From NCBI GenBank assembly GCA_008931825.1, contig QXVZ01020756.1:124001-188000 (forward strand): DNA of 64,000 nt, read 5' to 3'. The number at the start of each line of letters is the position of its first letter. The first letter of the stretch is position 1. This DNA is from Phallusia fumigata. Taxonomy: Eukaryota; Chordata; Ascidiacea; Phlebobranchia; Ascidiidae. Below, piece by piece: positions 1 through 12,184 of this stretch. The position numbers and the translations under genes are program-made. The notes below the pieces were generated by a model. It searched no databases and was not told the origin of the DNA. It saw nothing but the letters and a program-made list of their open reading frames with translations.

Positions 1-3000
1 TTGTTTGCAAAATTTGGCAAAGTAATATTCTGGCTGATAGACCAAGGACCACTACATGAAGGCGCACATTGTATTTAGTGTAGAATAACTGGTGACTCGA
101 TCAATTATTTTCCAAGCAGTACATTGATTAGCTTCCTAATACACAATAGGAAAAAGCCAACCGTGAATTCCCCTTGGGATCTAAATTCAATTTATAATCA
201 AACAGCCAATTACTGGTGGGAACTGGAACTTTTTTAATGTTAGCTGAAAAATTTTATTTATATCAAAAGATTGATTATTGACTGTGTTTACAGTTTTTTT
301 TTTAACAAATGACAAAAGTACATATAGATGATAGGGTAACAGTATGGCAAATGACAACCTTTCCAGGTGTCAAGTTTCCATGTACATTTAAATCCGTCCA
401 AAACGATGATAAAAACAGCATTTGTCAAACGTAGAAAATGTTTTGCTCACTTTCTACTCGTTTTGCTCACTTACTAGTACTGGCTTGTATCTTCTTGTTG
501 AAAATATATGCCTCTAACAAAATCAAATTAAGCCTAATTTCCTTCTTTTCATAAAAACAACGTTAAGTAGAGTTAATCTATTGTCTTTCTTAGGCAATAG
601 TTTTCCATAGGTAGGTTTAGGTTTTAGAAAACCTAATTAAGTATGCATAAAAACAACAACTAAATGCTGTAATTGCTGATGTTCTCAAAGGCAATATATA
701 ATATTCTGGAGTGTTACAGCATGATTCAAGTAATTCTATTTTCTTCAAACTTGCCTGTTTATGTTGTAGCTGTTAAAATTAAAAGGTTTAAGAACTCTTC
801 TCTGAATTTATTGCAGTACAAGTTACGATATTGCATTCATGTGAATAAATATTAGTTTTCACTCATATTACATTTATATTTATTATTAGAGAGCTAATAT
901 GACCAAAAGGCAGAGAAGATTGTGTCACAATTCCAGCTACACACTGTTGACAGTTTTCAAGATACAGAGCTTCGCACCAATTTCACCTTGTTAAATCTAG
1001 TAATTACATAAATTTTATACTTGCCTGTTTATGTACACTATTTCGGGCTTGCAATTGAATAAGGCATAACATAAATAAGACTGGCTAGGAATAGGATTAC
1101 ACAACACTTAAGTCCGCTCGCAAATTCCATTCGCAACCAACTGGCGAAAAGCCCATTACCTTGCCTCGAGGGGGCTTTGTTTAAAGTTTCAGCCCAGACC
1201 AGGGCCACAGCCCAGAGCAAGTTGCTTGGGTGGGAGTTAGAACTGCAGCCAGCCGTTCACCATTCTCTGCTCAGCTAATAAAAAGTGTTCAACCATGCGT
1301 ATGAAAAGTGTATTTTCCAAAAATACCCGACATAGAAATTATAAAATTTATGTGTATGGTGTGTGATTTTTATTTATAATGTAATGTGTATTTTATATAA
1401 CAGATTGTACGTAAATACAAAATAAATATTACTAAAAGTATGTCTTTTATTTGTACATCGCAGCGTTAACTAAATGACAATCTTACCACCGAACATAACA
1501 AAAATTGAATTTCTGTAAAAGATACATTTATTTAGTGTTAATAAAGCTTACTGTTTTACGCAGACTTTGTAATCAATTTAAATTGCACGATTTTTTACCC
1601 GGGACAATTTTGGACGTAACAATTATAATTTTTGTGTTCACATCCCCTACGTCATAAACGATATGCTTTATTGCACATGAGTGGTTTAGCCGGAGGCACT
1701 CGGTTACAGCTGAAAGTGTTGTACCATTTCTAAAAGCTGCTATGCCGGTACCGCAATTAAAACGTCACAAACCAATTTTTTAAAGTTTCGAATCGCTGCA
1801 AATGAATATTTTGGAAATTTGAAGCTATTTAGACCATTTTGAAGCACAGTCCTAACCTGGCCAGGTAAAATGTTGTAAGTCTCAGGACTTGTTTAGTTTG
1901 ATGTAGTCGTCCAGCGGATTTTTTAAAATTTCCTTATTCTACTATTACCAAATCAGTTTATCAGACAGCTTTAAGTTAGTAGGACAAGCTTGTTTGTTAG
2001 CCGCTGTTTCTCTTCCACGCTTGTTTATTCAGTCTTTTCTTAAGGTGCTACCACAAATTTACAACAAGTGTTACAAAGGTCATTAAGTTATACAATGTTT
2101 ATCTAACACCGAGATTACAATGATCTTTTGTCTGTGTTGTGTGTGACGCAAGCGTTGTCGTTTAAAATCTGTGTATTCCAAGCGCTTGGCGACGAAGGGA
2201 ATTCACGCAGCGTTCTGTACATTGTTTGTCATTGTAAGTTTTGCAAAGAACAGTCTGAACGGCAAGAACTGTTTTTGTTGGTTGATGCGGACAGCTTACG
2301 CCTTTTTTGATTTAGTCAAACGCTGCCCGAAAGTTTTAATAGCTATACAAAAAATTGTTTGGTTTTCGTGCTTTGGTTCAAGCAATTTATGTTGCCACCT
2401 AGTAGGGCTCATTGTAGACTCTGGTTAAAAACTGCTCTCTCAAAGTGCTTGCCTTAACATTTTCATGCATGTTAACGTTACAATATTGTTTGAAACGTTT
2501 AGAAAAGTAGTTTTTGAAACATCGTCACGCTTGACTGCGCAAAGTTGTTGATAGATGTACGAAGATGTTCTTGTGCAGAACCCTTAGAGGTCATTTTTAT
2601 TGTCATTCGTCATTGTTGATCAACAAACAGTACCCAAGGTTTTATTGTTTCACTTTGGTTTAAAATGGCACCGACAGTGCGGAGATTTGAGGAAAAATTG
2701 CGATGGAGGTTTCGGCAGATGTGGATGGAAATTAGTACATTTCCGACCAACGGAAATAGGTTGAATTTCGTTCAAACGTATGCTAGTTCAGTAACTAGCA
2801 AAAGCCGAGAAAACAAACGCCGTGCCTCAGTTAAAAACGTTGTCCTTTTTGTTTGGTTGGTGTTTGCTTCATGTGGTTAAACATGCTCAAGCGATGTTCT
2901 TTGGCCAAATGTGCGGTAAGTGTGAGTAATAAAGCAAAAAATGCAAAAGCAGAGTTTGGTGGCCTACGCATGTTTTTGTGGTGTAGCACGAAGCACTTTG

Positions 3001-4698
3001 TTACCACAGGACTTACAGTTTCACAACTTTTTTAACTTTGTTTACGTGATAACCCCCTGCTCATCACCACCAATCGGGTAAGTACTCGTAATGTAAAATT
3101 GCGCAATGTCAGCTTGAAGTATTTTACGTCACAACTTGACAGGGGCACACCACAGGCAGATGTGACACAGCTACGTGACGGGTTCTAATACCTCATAGGT
3201 GGTTGTTTACCATATATTTGGGGTGATTTAGCCAGGAAGTTGTGATGCATTTTCTTTAAGAGTTAAACTGCGTTTAAGCTGGTCAGTAAACTGTGTACTG
3301 TGGTGTACGCAATATAGTGACCGGTTTGATACAGATCAGCTCAGGCTCTACGTTCTTAATGATTGTATACGCAGTTTAAATACTTCCGAATTTACGCAGA
3401 CACCACACATATTGCTTCCCCTGACAACCGCTGTAACATAGTAAGCGGTTTAGACACCATATTAACTACGCGTTTGAAATACTGATGTTCTTTGGTAACA
3501 TCCGTACATAATGCAACTGTACGTATCAGATTCATATCCCATTTTGTTTAGGCACAAGCTACAAAAGCTAAGTTTGAATAGCAGCAAAAAGGGACAGAAA
3601 CCCATGGTTGTACCGCCATTTGCGAGCTTGTTGTTTTGACTGCGATCTGCTAAATAGCTGTAAGTCTCATTAAAATTTCGTAATTAGAAAAACGTGAATA
3701 TATGACGCTTAACAAAACTTATGATGCCGATGCACTGTCCCATTGAGTCTAGGCAAATTTGTCGTTTCATTGTTGGCGCGTTTATTTTAGCAGAAAACTT
3801 GTACGGACATCATCTTTTAGCAGAGTTCCAAAGTACAACGCGAATACATGCATGGGGTTCATCATGCATGCTTCGTGCAAGTAACCATGTCAATGTTAAA
3901 AGTCAAAAACGGAAAAGCATGAAGCATGCATTAAACGCTAACGTTGCTTGTGTAAAGCTGTTTAGGCAACCTGTAAAGTAGTTTTGTTTGGTGTGTTATA
4001 ACATCCTGACGATGTCGTCAGGAACTTTAACTGCTTAAGCGAAGGGTTCAAAGTACAATTTATGTTTTGTTTATAAACTCCTTAACGTTTTGTAAGATGA
4101 ATTGGCAGATTTCGAAAAGAACAGACCAACATGCAAGTCGTTTTTAAATGCATTTTATGTGTTGGTTTTAACAGAGGAACTGCAAAAACAATCTCTTTCA
4201 ATTACCAAGTTGCCCAATCCGTACTCATTTAAGCATAAATTATTAACTTGCAGCACTCTAGTAGCTACTGACGCTCACAGCACCCTATAATGTCACTAGC
4301 AGTTACTTTGCTACAGTCTGAAGTGTTAGTTACACAAAGCAGACAGTCAAATAAAATGCTGGTATGAGCAACAATTGGAAGTATTTATTGATTTATTGTA
4401 CTAGTTCTACAATAGCACTCGGCTTTCTAAAGCGTTTATGTACAGCAAAGCTAGGCATTACATTTACGCAAACATGCGTATGTCGTAATTGCTTCAAAGG
4501 ATAACTTCGCTAGTACACATTGCAGACTTACTTGTGCGCTTACGTTGCATGTTAATAATAGTTGACAAATGCAGGTTTCTGACAAATGCAATAGTCGGAT
4601 GAAACACAAAACCTAAATTAAACATTGTGATGGTATTTTTCTCTTTTTTACTAGTTTAGGTAACTGAAACGTACTTTGCTTCCTGACTTTTCGGGAAA
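1..4698. other. Intergenic / unassigned, upstream of aquaporin
   Basis: I see no supportable gene here. Short open frames exist (for example 2665-2880 and 3721-3981) but none shows a recognisable domain, splice partners or a signal peptide. The stretch is AT-rich but not CpG-poor. A short segment at about 476-500 matches the outer part of the inverted repeat near 63.1 kb, so it is probably a fragment of a dispersed repeat. The last 40 bases hold a pyrimidine-rich stretch ending in AG at about 4659, a candidate splice acceptor for the aquaporin 5' leader. Confidence 0.5.
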
Positions 4699-7685
4699 AT
4701 GGGTGAAATAGTGGAGTTACTGCAAATGACCACCTGCGCATGCGCAGTGGGAATGGCGGTCGCTGAAGGACTGAGGGCTGTTTTCAGAAAGTTTGTAAAA
4801 TCCCAACCAGGTGCGAATTTGTTAATTTACATAATACGATGAGAAGTTTGTTGTTCTTGTATGTGGCGATTTTTAGGGATTTTCAAGCTTGCTTGTTTAT
4901 GATCACTTTCATTTTTTAACAAATGTTTACCGAAACATCTAACAAGTTTTTAGTTAACCAAATTAAATCAAACCTTAAGGGCGTTTTATAAGTCGTAAAA
5001 AACTCTTAAAAGCTTAATTTTAGCAATGTAAAAATCCCGTTTTCCACCATATTTTCGGGACTATGTATAGTTTTAACTCACAATTTTGCAATTGACTTTT
5101 AATCGTAAAATTAACAACTTTTAATCATAATATTTAGGATCACCTTTAAAAATTACTCCTCAGAAACAATTTCCTACTCACTATCACCGCGAAACCTTTT
5201 TCTTTGTGCAGGCGTCGCAAACTCGATGCATGATTACCTCAGCGATTTCGTTAACACCGCTTTATCAGCATTTATTTTGGTGGTTTGCACTTTCGAGAAA
5301 GCCCTTACTCTGTGGGGAGACTTCCGGATAACTTTCTTCGTCTTCACATTTTTCCTCTGCATATTTTTCTTTTTTGTTTTCTCGTCTTATGCGCCGTCGC
5401 CATGCCAACCACTGGAGGATCACTGGCACAAAATCAGCCTAAGTACGTTTGTGACTAGCATGAGAATCTAAAATTTAAAATCTGCATTCTGATTTTGTAG
5501 TTGTTTTTTGATGTTGTTCCAACATGCCCTTAAATTATTTTAAACACTGTGTAGAAAAAAGAATACGTTTTGAAAATTTTGTATTCAACAAAAAAATATT
5601 CTGATAATTTCTGGCTCGGATGATTAGGAGGGCATCTGTTCAAGTACTTTAATTTTTCGTAAACTATTTTGTATCCCCTACTCTTATCTAACGTGTAAAC
5701 TGGACAAAACAAATGTAGTGTACCTGTGCAACTTTAGTAATTTTGTACCCAAAGTAATTTGCTCTGACTTATCAAACACAATGCATTTTTGCTGATAAGG
5801 CTTTTGTGATTTAGCCAACATACTAAACTAAACCGTTTCAACAAAATGATAAAAACTATTTGATCCGAAGAAAAGCGTTTTTTTTCTGTTTTTCGCACAG
5901 GCAGTGCGCATCTCGTGAGGCAAGGCTCAACGAAAACGTCACCTCCAAGCCTGCTTACCAGGTTCAGGCGACCTCTGGCAACTTACTTACGACATGGTAT
6001 TTCAACGATTCTTGGCTTGGTATGTAGCTTTTGTAAAAAAACCTATAGTTTTTTGAAACCGAGTTCAAGGGCGAACTACCAGTGTCTTGTAATAACTCGT
6101 GTTTTTTTATCGTATAGCGGACAGTAAATCTCATAAAGTTGTAGATTTGAACAGAGGGTCGCGGCATATTGTTTAATACGGTTGCTAGCTTTTTTATCTC
6201 GTGGTCTAAAAAGTGCTGATGGTTGTTTACACTTTATCGAAGGTAATCGGTTGTTCCGGTTTTAACATCGCTGACGCATGTATTCAAGTCGTCCTCTGCT
6301 TGTCTAGCGCTGATCCGTTTTATTGTTTTTATTTAAACCTTGTATTTGTGTTACGTAACAAACAGCATTATTTACCATTAGGGCGTGGGCCTCGTGGCCG
6401 GAACACAATGGCTAAAGTTCTTTTGGAACGGTTTTATGACGTCACACCATATGACGCAACTACCGGTGCTTGACCAGTGTTTGGATTGCTTAAATACAAG
6501 TCTTTTTATGGTAAGTGTTTAATGTCGTTGCCGAAGCAAGATATTTTTTAACGAGTAACTAGTTCATCGATCTATTTTTTGGCGGGTTTCTCGTATTTAG
6601 GCATCTTTTTCGGGTGAAAAAAAAATATCTTTTAACCTTAGAAATAAAGATATTTTTGATGAATATTTTTGCAAATATTTTTGATAAAATACTCGACGAA
6701 TGTCCCTAAATGTTGAAATGTATGTAAGTTGTACTTTTGTTTCAATGGTGTTTATTGGATTGTTGAATAGATTTAGTAGCAAAATGTGGGTAAATTAACT
6801 TTTAACAACGTACTTTCTTGCAGGGAATTTTGATTGAGGCATCCGTCACGTTCTTTTATCTCTTCTTTTTCGCGTTCGTTGAAGCTAGAATCCCACCACA
6901 GGGTAGCGGCAAAGAGCCGCTTCGCACGAAAGTCGTCAAGAACTCTCTGAAAAGCATTGCGGTTGTTCTTGGCACTTACCTATGTAAGTTTTAGCAAATC
7001 AATTTTGCATTTCAGATCACAAGACACAAAAAACTAATTTAAAAGAAAACAAAACTGCCACGTACCACTAATGACGACAACAGCGATTGTTTAAACATTT
7101 GTATTACAATGTATTTATTTTACATACAAATTGTGTTAGCAGTTATGCTTTTATTATAAACTGACATTTTTTACGTTTAAATATAAACTCAGTAATTGAG
7201 TTTTTTTGTATGTATTGGCGGGTGTTTTTTTTGTCAAAGACTTGGGGCAATTCGCCATGTTAGCTTCGGAGGAGGGCAGCAGTTTCGGCAGAATTCCATA
7301 CTGACCTCTTGTGCTGGGCAAAAAACTTTAACAGCAATAATCCCATGTAAAAACCCGATTGGTTGCTCCAAATTACCGAAGCAGCTATAAAGTTTAAGTG
7401 GGGCATAATAAAAGCCCGACCCGTTCAAGAGTTCATTTGTCTACCAAAAAACAACTTAAAAACAACTAAGCATCATAAAAGGCAACATTCTCTGTTTTTT
7501 CAGTTATGGATATTACTGGGTCCTTTGCCAATCCTTTTCTCGCGTACGCCCTTCAGCGGAATTGCCTCAATGACGTCACTAGTGCCTTTAACTTCACTTT
7601 CGTCTACGTCATCGGACCGTTCCTGGGAACAGCTGCGTATATGTTTTGGCGCGGTTCCAAAAAGGAAGCGAAATATTCGGTTTAG
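4699..7685 (+). CDS. AQP11: AQP11/12-type superaquaporin, six exons
   Basis: Membrane channel of the superaquaporin (AQP11/AQP12) branch, which in vertebrates works in intracellular membranes and carries water, glycerol or peroxide. Exons by hand: 4699-4810, 5212-5442, 5901-6019, 6382-6510, 6824-6983, 7504-7685; the total is 933 nt, giving 310 residues, and all junctions keep phase. The first pore motif reads Ser-Pro-Cys (residues 100-102), at the place of Asn-Pro-Cys in AQP11. The second reads Asn-Pro-Phe (260-262) in place of Asn-Pro-Ala. A cysteine follows nine residues later (271), a hallmark of superaquaporins. The C-terminal end, with a Gly-Pro-Phe-Leu-Gly segment, also matches the family. 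Several hydrophobic segments are visible, but exact membrane topology was not worked out. The altered pore motifs make transport specificity uncertain. AQP11 versus AQP12 cannot be decided by eye. Confidence 0.85.
4735..4746. promoter_or_regulatory. NRF-1-like palindrome inside first aquaporin exon
   Basis: A palindrome TGCGCATGCGCA matches the core NRF-1 binding consensus. It lies about 35 bases after the aquaporin start codon and so also encodes residues 13-16. It could be a promoter-proximal element near a transcription start or simply coding sequence. This is a motif match only. Confidence 0.35.
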
Positions 7686-10600
7686 AAATAAGTAATACGT
7701 CTGCGAGGCAAAAATGTTTAATATTTAAAAGAATGGAACGCGCAGGTGAACTTACTTAACGCCCATTTCTTGGCACAAACGACTAATCTATTTTTTAGTC
7801 ATTACGCTTACCTAAAATGGCACTATTACAGATACGTTAGCTTACAGAATTGTTTAAGAGATGTGTTAAACATTACTTTAAGGTATATTTGGTGGTATCC
7901 TTTATTTACTGTAGCCGAAATATCGTTAAGAATTATATTTACATCTATGTCAAACACAAGCCTAATGTTAAGATACCATGCATCTTAAAATTTGCCAAAT
8001 TTTTTTACTAAGTTGCCTATTTATTCGTTGAGTTTGCAATACTATACCGCGATATTTTGACCTCGTTTGGAGTAAATGATTCGTTACAAACCGAAACAAC
8101 CTGGTTGCAGACGTCACGATACGTTTTCGATTCTATAATTACGCAAAGTATAGACGCACAATAGTATTTTTTTTCACGGGGTTCAAACCCGGGATGATCC
8201 CGAGAACGAATCCCATCAGGTTTTATGTCTGTATGTGGGTCGAGCGCCTCAGTCCATTCGACCAAGCGCTCGCCCCGATCAGGTTTTTATGTCTGTAAAT
8301 TCGAACAATCTTTAGCCTATCCCCACCTGGCGGTGTAAGCTTTTAGTTGGTTATATACTAATGCAAGTTTAATCTTAGTTTGACGTATGCCACATTGGTG
8401 GTGTTTTTATTGATTGTCCGCAATAGTCTTACGTTTATGTATGCCTTCTCCGAATAAATTTAAAATGTCTTATTCTCCTAAACGACCAAAAATGTTTCTT
8501 GTGCTATGCATAATGATATTTACGAATGTTCGTCCCGTATAGCAATGCGAATCGAATAGTGGTGTGGAAATGTAGCAAATTTTATCCTTTGCTGTGACGT
8601 CATTAACCTATTTGTCAATATTGTTGCCAATGTTGTCATGATTCGCGTGCAAAAAAAGCTTTTTGTGCAATTTCTGTTTGTCGATTTTGCAGCAAGAGGT
8701 GTAGTGGTAATTTCGTCGTTGCCGGAGCGTTCTGCACAAGCCAACTACCATTCTTTCCTCGACCCCAATGACTTATCATTTGCTTCTTAAGGTGGCGGGT
8801 GTGTCTTTTACCTCTTGTTCTTGCTTCAACAGTAAATTTCATGTGACGCATCTGGTGACCCCAACCACATTTACTTTCTAAATTTAAACACTGCGTATAA
8901 CAAGTATGCATAAAACGTACTGCGCAAAAAAACGGTATTATTTTGTAATAAAAGCGGATAAAACTAATATGTGGCACAAAATTGTCAATTTGTTTTTGTG
9001 ACTTTTTTAGCTGTGGCAATTTTAGATGCCATTGATTTTAGACTTTGCCGCAATGTCTGTCTGAACTGCCGCTTACAGTAGTTTTTGCATGCTGGTTGAA
9101 ACTTTATCATTTTTGCCATCCAATAGATTTCTGCTGTCAAACTGTGCTGTTTAATTCTAATATTAACCTATTTAAACGAGTACATAAAACAACCAACACA
9201 TTTGTCTTCGTTACTATGATATTTTTCGATTTTACGTGATAATTAAAATTCAAAAGGCGACGTTATCCATTTCAGGGGTGATGGAATATTTGTTGTAAAA
9301 TGCTCGGTATGAAGCCAAAAATATTTTTAATACAGCGTTGTTTAAATGTAGTGGTGATAATTCCTAGAAGGTGAAATAAAGTGCAATTATACAGCATTAT
9401 GGTATTTTTTATCAGAGTTTCCGTCTTTTTTTGCTGGTAGGTAGTTTTATTCGATTTAAAATACAAGTGGGACGCCCTCAAAACCGGTAAGGTGTCTTTG
9501 TCCCGACATTCTGCAAGGTTGCATACCTCTGGCTCGGCTTATTATGCTGCAGGTTCGGATTTTACCGTAGTTTGGTTTGGCACAACGCCAAATTAAATTC
9601 AAAATGGACGTATAATATGCTTTGCTGGAAAAACACAGTATAGTTGATATGTATGTGTGTTTCCTTGGGTATTTTTAACTTACTACAAAACATTGATGTT
9701 TGCAGCTGATAACCAGGGCCGTTGGAGGTCTTCAATAAGTGTAGACTTTGGAACTCAGCATTTAATCTTAGATTTAATGTTTTAAATAACGCAGTAAAGC
9801 GTATTGCTTGGTCGGAAAATATTGTGTAGCGGGGCAAACTGCTGTGGCTATCAGCTATCTTCGCCAAAAAAACGAATAAACGGAAATATGTTAATGAAAA
9901 CTGAATCAAAACCACACAACGCGTTCACCCTGACGAGATTTGAAAATATTTCAACCACATTACTGAGTTAAAATTACAGGGTTTAAACTTGCTCGTGACA
10001 GTCATTCCAATATCGAATTTCAACAATTTCATAAACGCTTAAGGGTGGCTTAGTTCTGGAAGGCTGCTTTGTAACGGAAGAATGTGAAATGACTGTTGGC
10101 ATCGGAATTGGATAAAACGGGGTTACAAACTTCAATGTAAACGGTTGACATTTTTGTCCACTATGTGTTTGGAACTGAGGTTAGTGCAGCCATAACTGCT
10201 TATTTGGCCCATAAACCCATCCAAGTATGATCTGTAAGTAAATTGGTGTGCACTCAAAGTTTATGTTGCTGTTAAATACTTTTAGGAAACAGCCTTTATT
10301 TGTATTTAAAACACCTTCCAACCAGTGCCGAAATTAGGTACCAGCTAAATAAGCTATAGTTTAGGACCTTACTGCAACCTTTTCATAGCCGTAATAATGT
10401 GAAGTTGTCGTCAATTGGGATTTAATTGAAAAAATAAAAAAAGGAATCTCACACTGCACAAAATGGAAAAAAAAAACGTTTAATGACCAGTATATTCAAT
10501 CAAACACAAAAATCGATGTCTGAGTCCAAATACTTTAAGTGACGTCATAGTGCGAACTTTGGCTGGGTACTGAAAGAGACGTGCAGCGCTTGCCGAGACT

Positions 10601-11962
10601 AATCGTATTGTCTTGGTGACATACATGTAGCCTGATGTATTCTGGAGGAATTCCCTCTCATGCATAATGTAGTTTGTTTTAATCACTTGTTACCTAAAAT
10701 GGTGAAAACCTTGCATACACAGTGACTCATAGCGACAACAAAGCTGAATTGATTGTGTATTTCAAACGTCAGTGTTACGTTTTGGCCTTGTGTGACTGAG
10801 AAACAACTTGTTTTATGAGTTGGTTGTAAGCAAATAGTATTTGTGAAACTTTCTTACCACCTAACACTTTTACCAATTGACCAAAAACTGAATTTCAAAA
10901 ATGTTTAATTGTGCTTAAATTACTGATTTACTGGGTCGCAATGTTTTTGTTTGGAAGCGTATTAAAAGGCTTTACTGAAGAGTAAGAGCCAATTTGCAAG
11001 CCGTTAAAAACCTTTTAGGCAACCTAAAGTCCAAAAATTTATCAACAAAATTATTAAGGCTGAAAGGGTGATGGAAAGCTTACATTGATTTGCGTATATT
11101 GATAAGGTATTTTTTTCTCATAGAGCGGTTGCTGAAGCAGACATGTCGGGTTTTCCATTGGATGCAAGACGGGACACGCCTGGCAGTAAATTGAATTATG
11201 CTTGATATTACAGGTCAGGCCCTATGGGTAAGTGGTGGGCTGCGAACGCCCACCATACAATAGGCTACAGACCACAAGACATTTTTTAAGAGGTTATTAA
11301 CTGCTGTTGCTAAGGGGGATATGGTTTTGTTTTTTTGTGGGCATTATACAAAAACATTTCAAAGTTTATAGGACCAAAGAAAATTCCTTTCTTTTGCTAT
11401 GGGTTTTATTACAGTTTTCTGGGGAGTTTACATTGAGGACTATATCTTAGTAACGCCATTTCTTATCCTTTAGCCCGACTCCCTTATACCAGGTCTTATA
11501 TAATATACTGAACATCAATTCAAATACAAGATTACAATTCGTTTGCCTTAGGTTTGTTTTTTATTACAGTCCAGCAACAAAAATAGTCAGAAAAACGATG
11601 TCTTTTTTACCATTAAAAGAGTATTTTGATCATATGAAACACTTTAAGCACCGATTTTAAGTTACATTCAAGTGCACAGTGACATTGTTGATCCAGCAAG
11701 CCAATCTACAGATCACGGACTGTACATGTCTAAATATTTTTAAAATTTTTTGAGTTGGAGGAATTTCTGTTAAAAAAGAGGCAAAATAAGCATAACAATA
11801 TAATATCATTAACAGTAAATAGGTAATATACAACAAAAATTTGCTGGCCAAAGATAAACTGCATTAAAGAAAAAAAGGTTGTCGAGCTGAACTGTGCAAA
11901 TCGACGTCACAAAGACGCTTTGTTACGTCACTGTGCTGATATTTTAAAAGAAAACACATTTG
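7686..11962. other. Intergenic between aquaporin and small acidic gene
   Basis: No gene is supported. The aquaporin 3' end probably lies early here; a canonical AATAAA occurs at about 8452. A tRNA-like SINE is at 8176-8278. TGACGTCA octamers occur at 8595 and 10540. Minus-strand open frames at 8636-9019 (127 codons) and 9562-9915 (117 codons) have no visible domain or splice partner. The tail beyond about 11640 is probably 3' untranslated sequence of the minus-strand gene at 11963. Confidence 0.45.
8176..8278 (-). mobile_element. tRNA-derived SINE or tRNA pseudogene
   Basis: On the minus strand the sequence starts like a class II (Leu/Ser-type) tRNA 5' half, with an A-box-like stretch near 8250-8268. 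It ends with a good B box (GGTTTGAACCC) at about 8179-8190, followed by a short A-run. A direct repeat, ATCAGGTTTTATGTCTGTA, lies inside at 8214-8232 and again, with one extra T, at 8278-8297, just outside the 5' end. A convincing acceptor stem cannot be folded, so a functional tRNA is unlikely. Confidence 0.55.
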
Positions 11963-12184
11963 CTATTCAGTATCTGCACCCGAATCCGCTTGTCCGTCCG
12001 CTTCAGGCGCTTGCTCTTTTGTTTGTTCCATTTCCTTAGGAGGGCTCGTCTCCTCCCCAGATTCATTGACTTCTACTGCAGTGACATCACCGTTAGTGTC
12101 GGCCTCTCCTGTGCTCCCGGCGTCGGCTTTGTCGGTCTTGGTCATGTCTTTAGTTTGAACTTGCTTGGTATTCGAGCAACCCAT
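11963..12184 (-). CDS. Small acidic Met-Gly-Cys protein, predicted myristoylated and palmitoylated
   Basis: This 73-residue frame begins MGCSNTK. Gly2 with Thr6 fits the N-myristoylation pattern and Cys3 is a likely palmitoylation site, so the product should sit on the inner face of a membrane. The rest is low-complexity and disordered, rich in Glu, Asp, Thr, Gln, Ala and Ser, with no hydrophobic segment. Composition recalls growth-cone proteins such as BASP1, but I see no alignable homology and claim none. On the minus strand a splice-acceptor-like sequence ending ACCAG lies one base before the ATG, so a 5' leader is probably spliced to it. The frame is GC-richer than its flanks, which supports coding. 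Function is unknown. Confidence 0.55.
   Translation of the reverse strand: MGCSNTKQVQTKDMTKTDKADAGSTGEADTNGDVTAVEVNESGEETSPPKEMEQTKEQAPEADGQADSGADTE

Noticed and set aside
2665-2880. 71-codon frame starting MAPTVRRFEEK
   Set aside because: Begins protein-like but shows no family match or splice partner; too short to call.
5915-6127. Other reading frames across aquaporin exon 3
   Set aside because: Only the frame continuing exon 2 (phase 1) and meeting exon 4 in phase 0 gives the family alignment; the competing join into exon 4 runs to a stop.
8176-8278. Functional tRNA gene
   Set aside because: B box is good, but the acceptor stem and anticodon arm do not fold and an internal repeat splits the halves.
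8636-9019. 127-codon minus-strand open frame
   Set aside because: No domain, signal peptide or splice context; composition is mixed and Lys/His/Arg-rich as expected of a chance frame.
9562-9915. 117-codon minus-strand open frame
   Set aside because: Hydrophobic start but no recognisable family, and no supporting signals around it.
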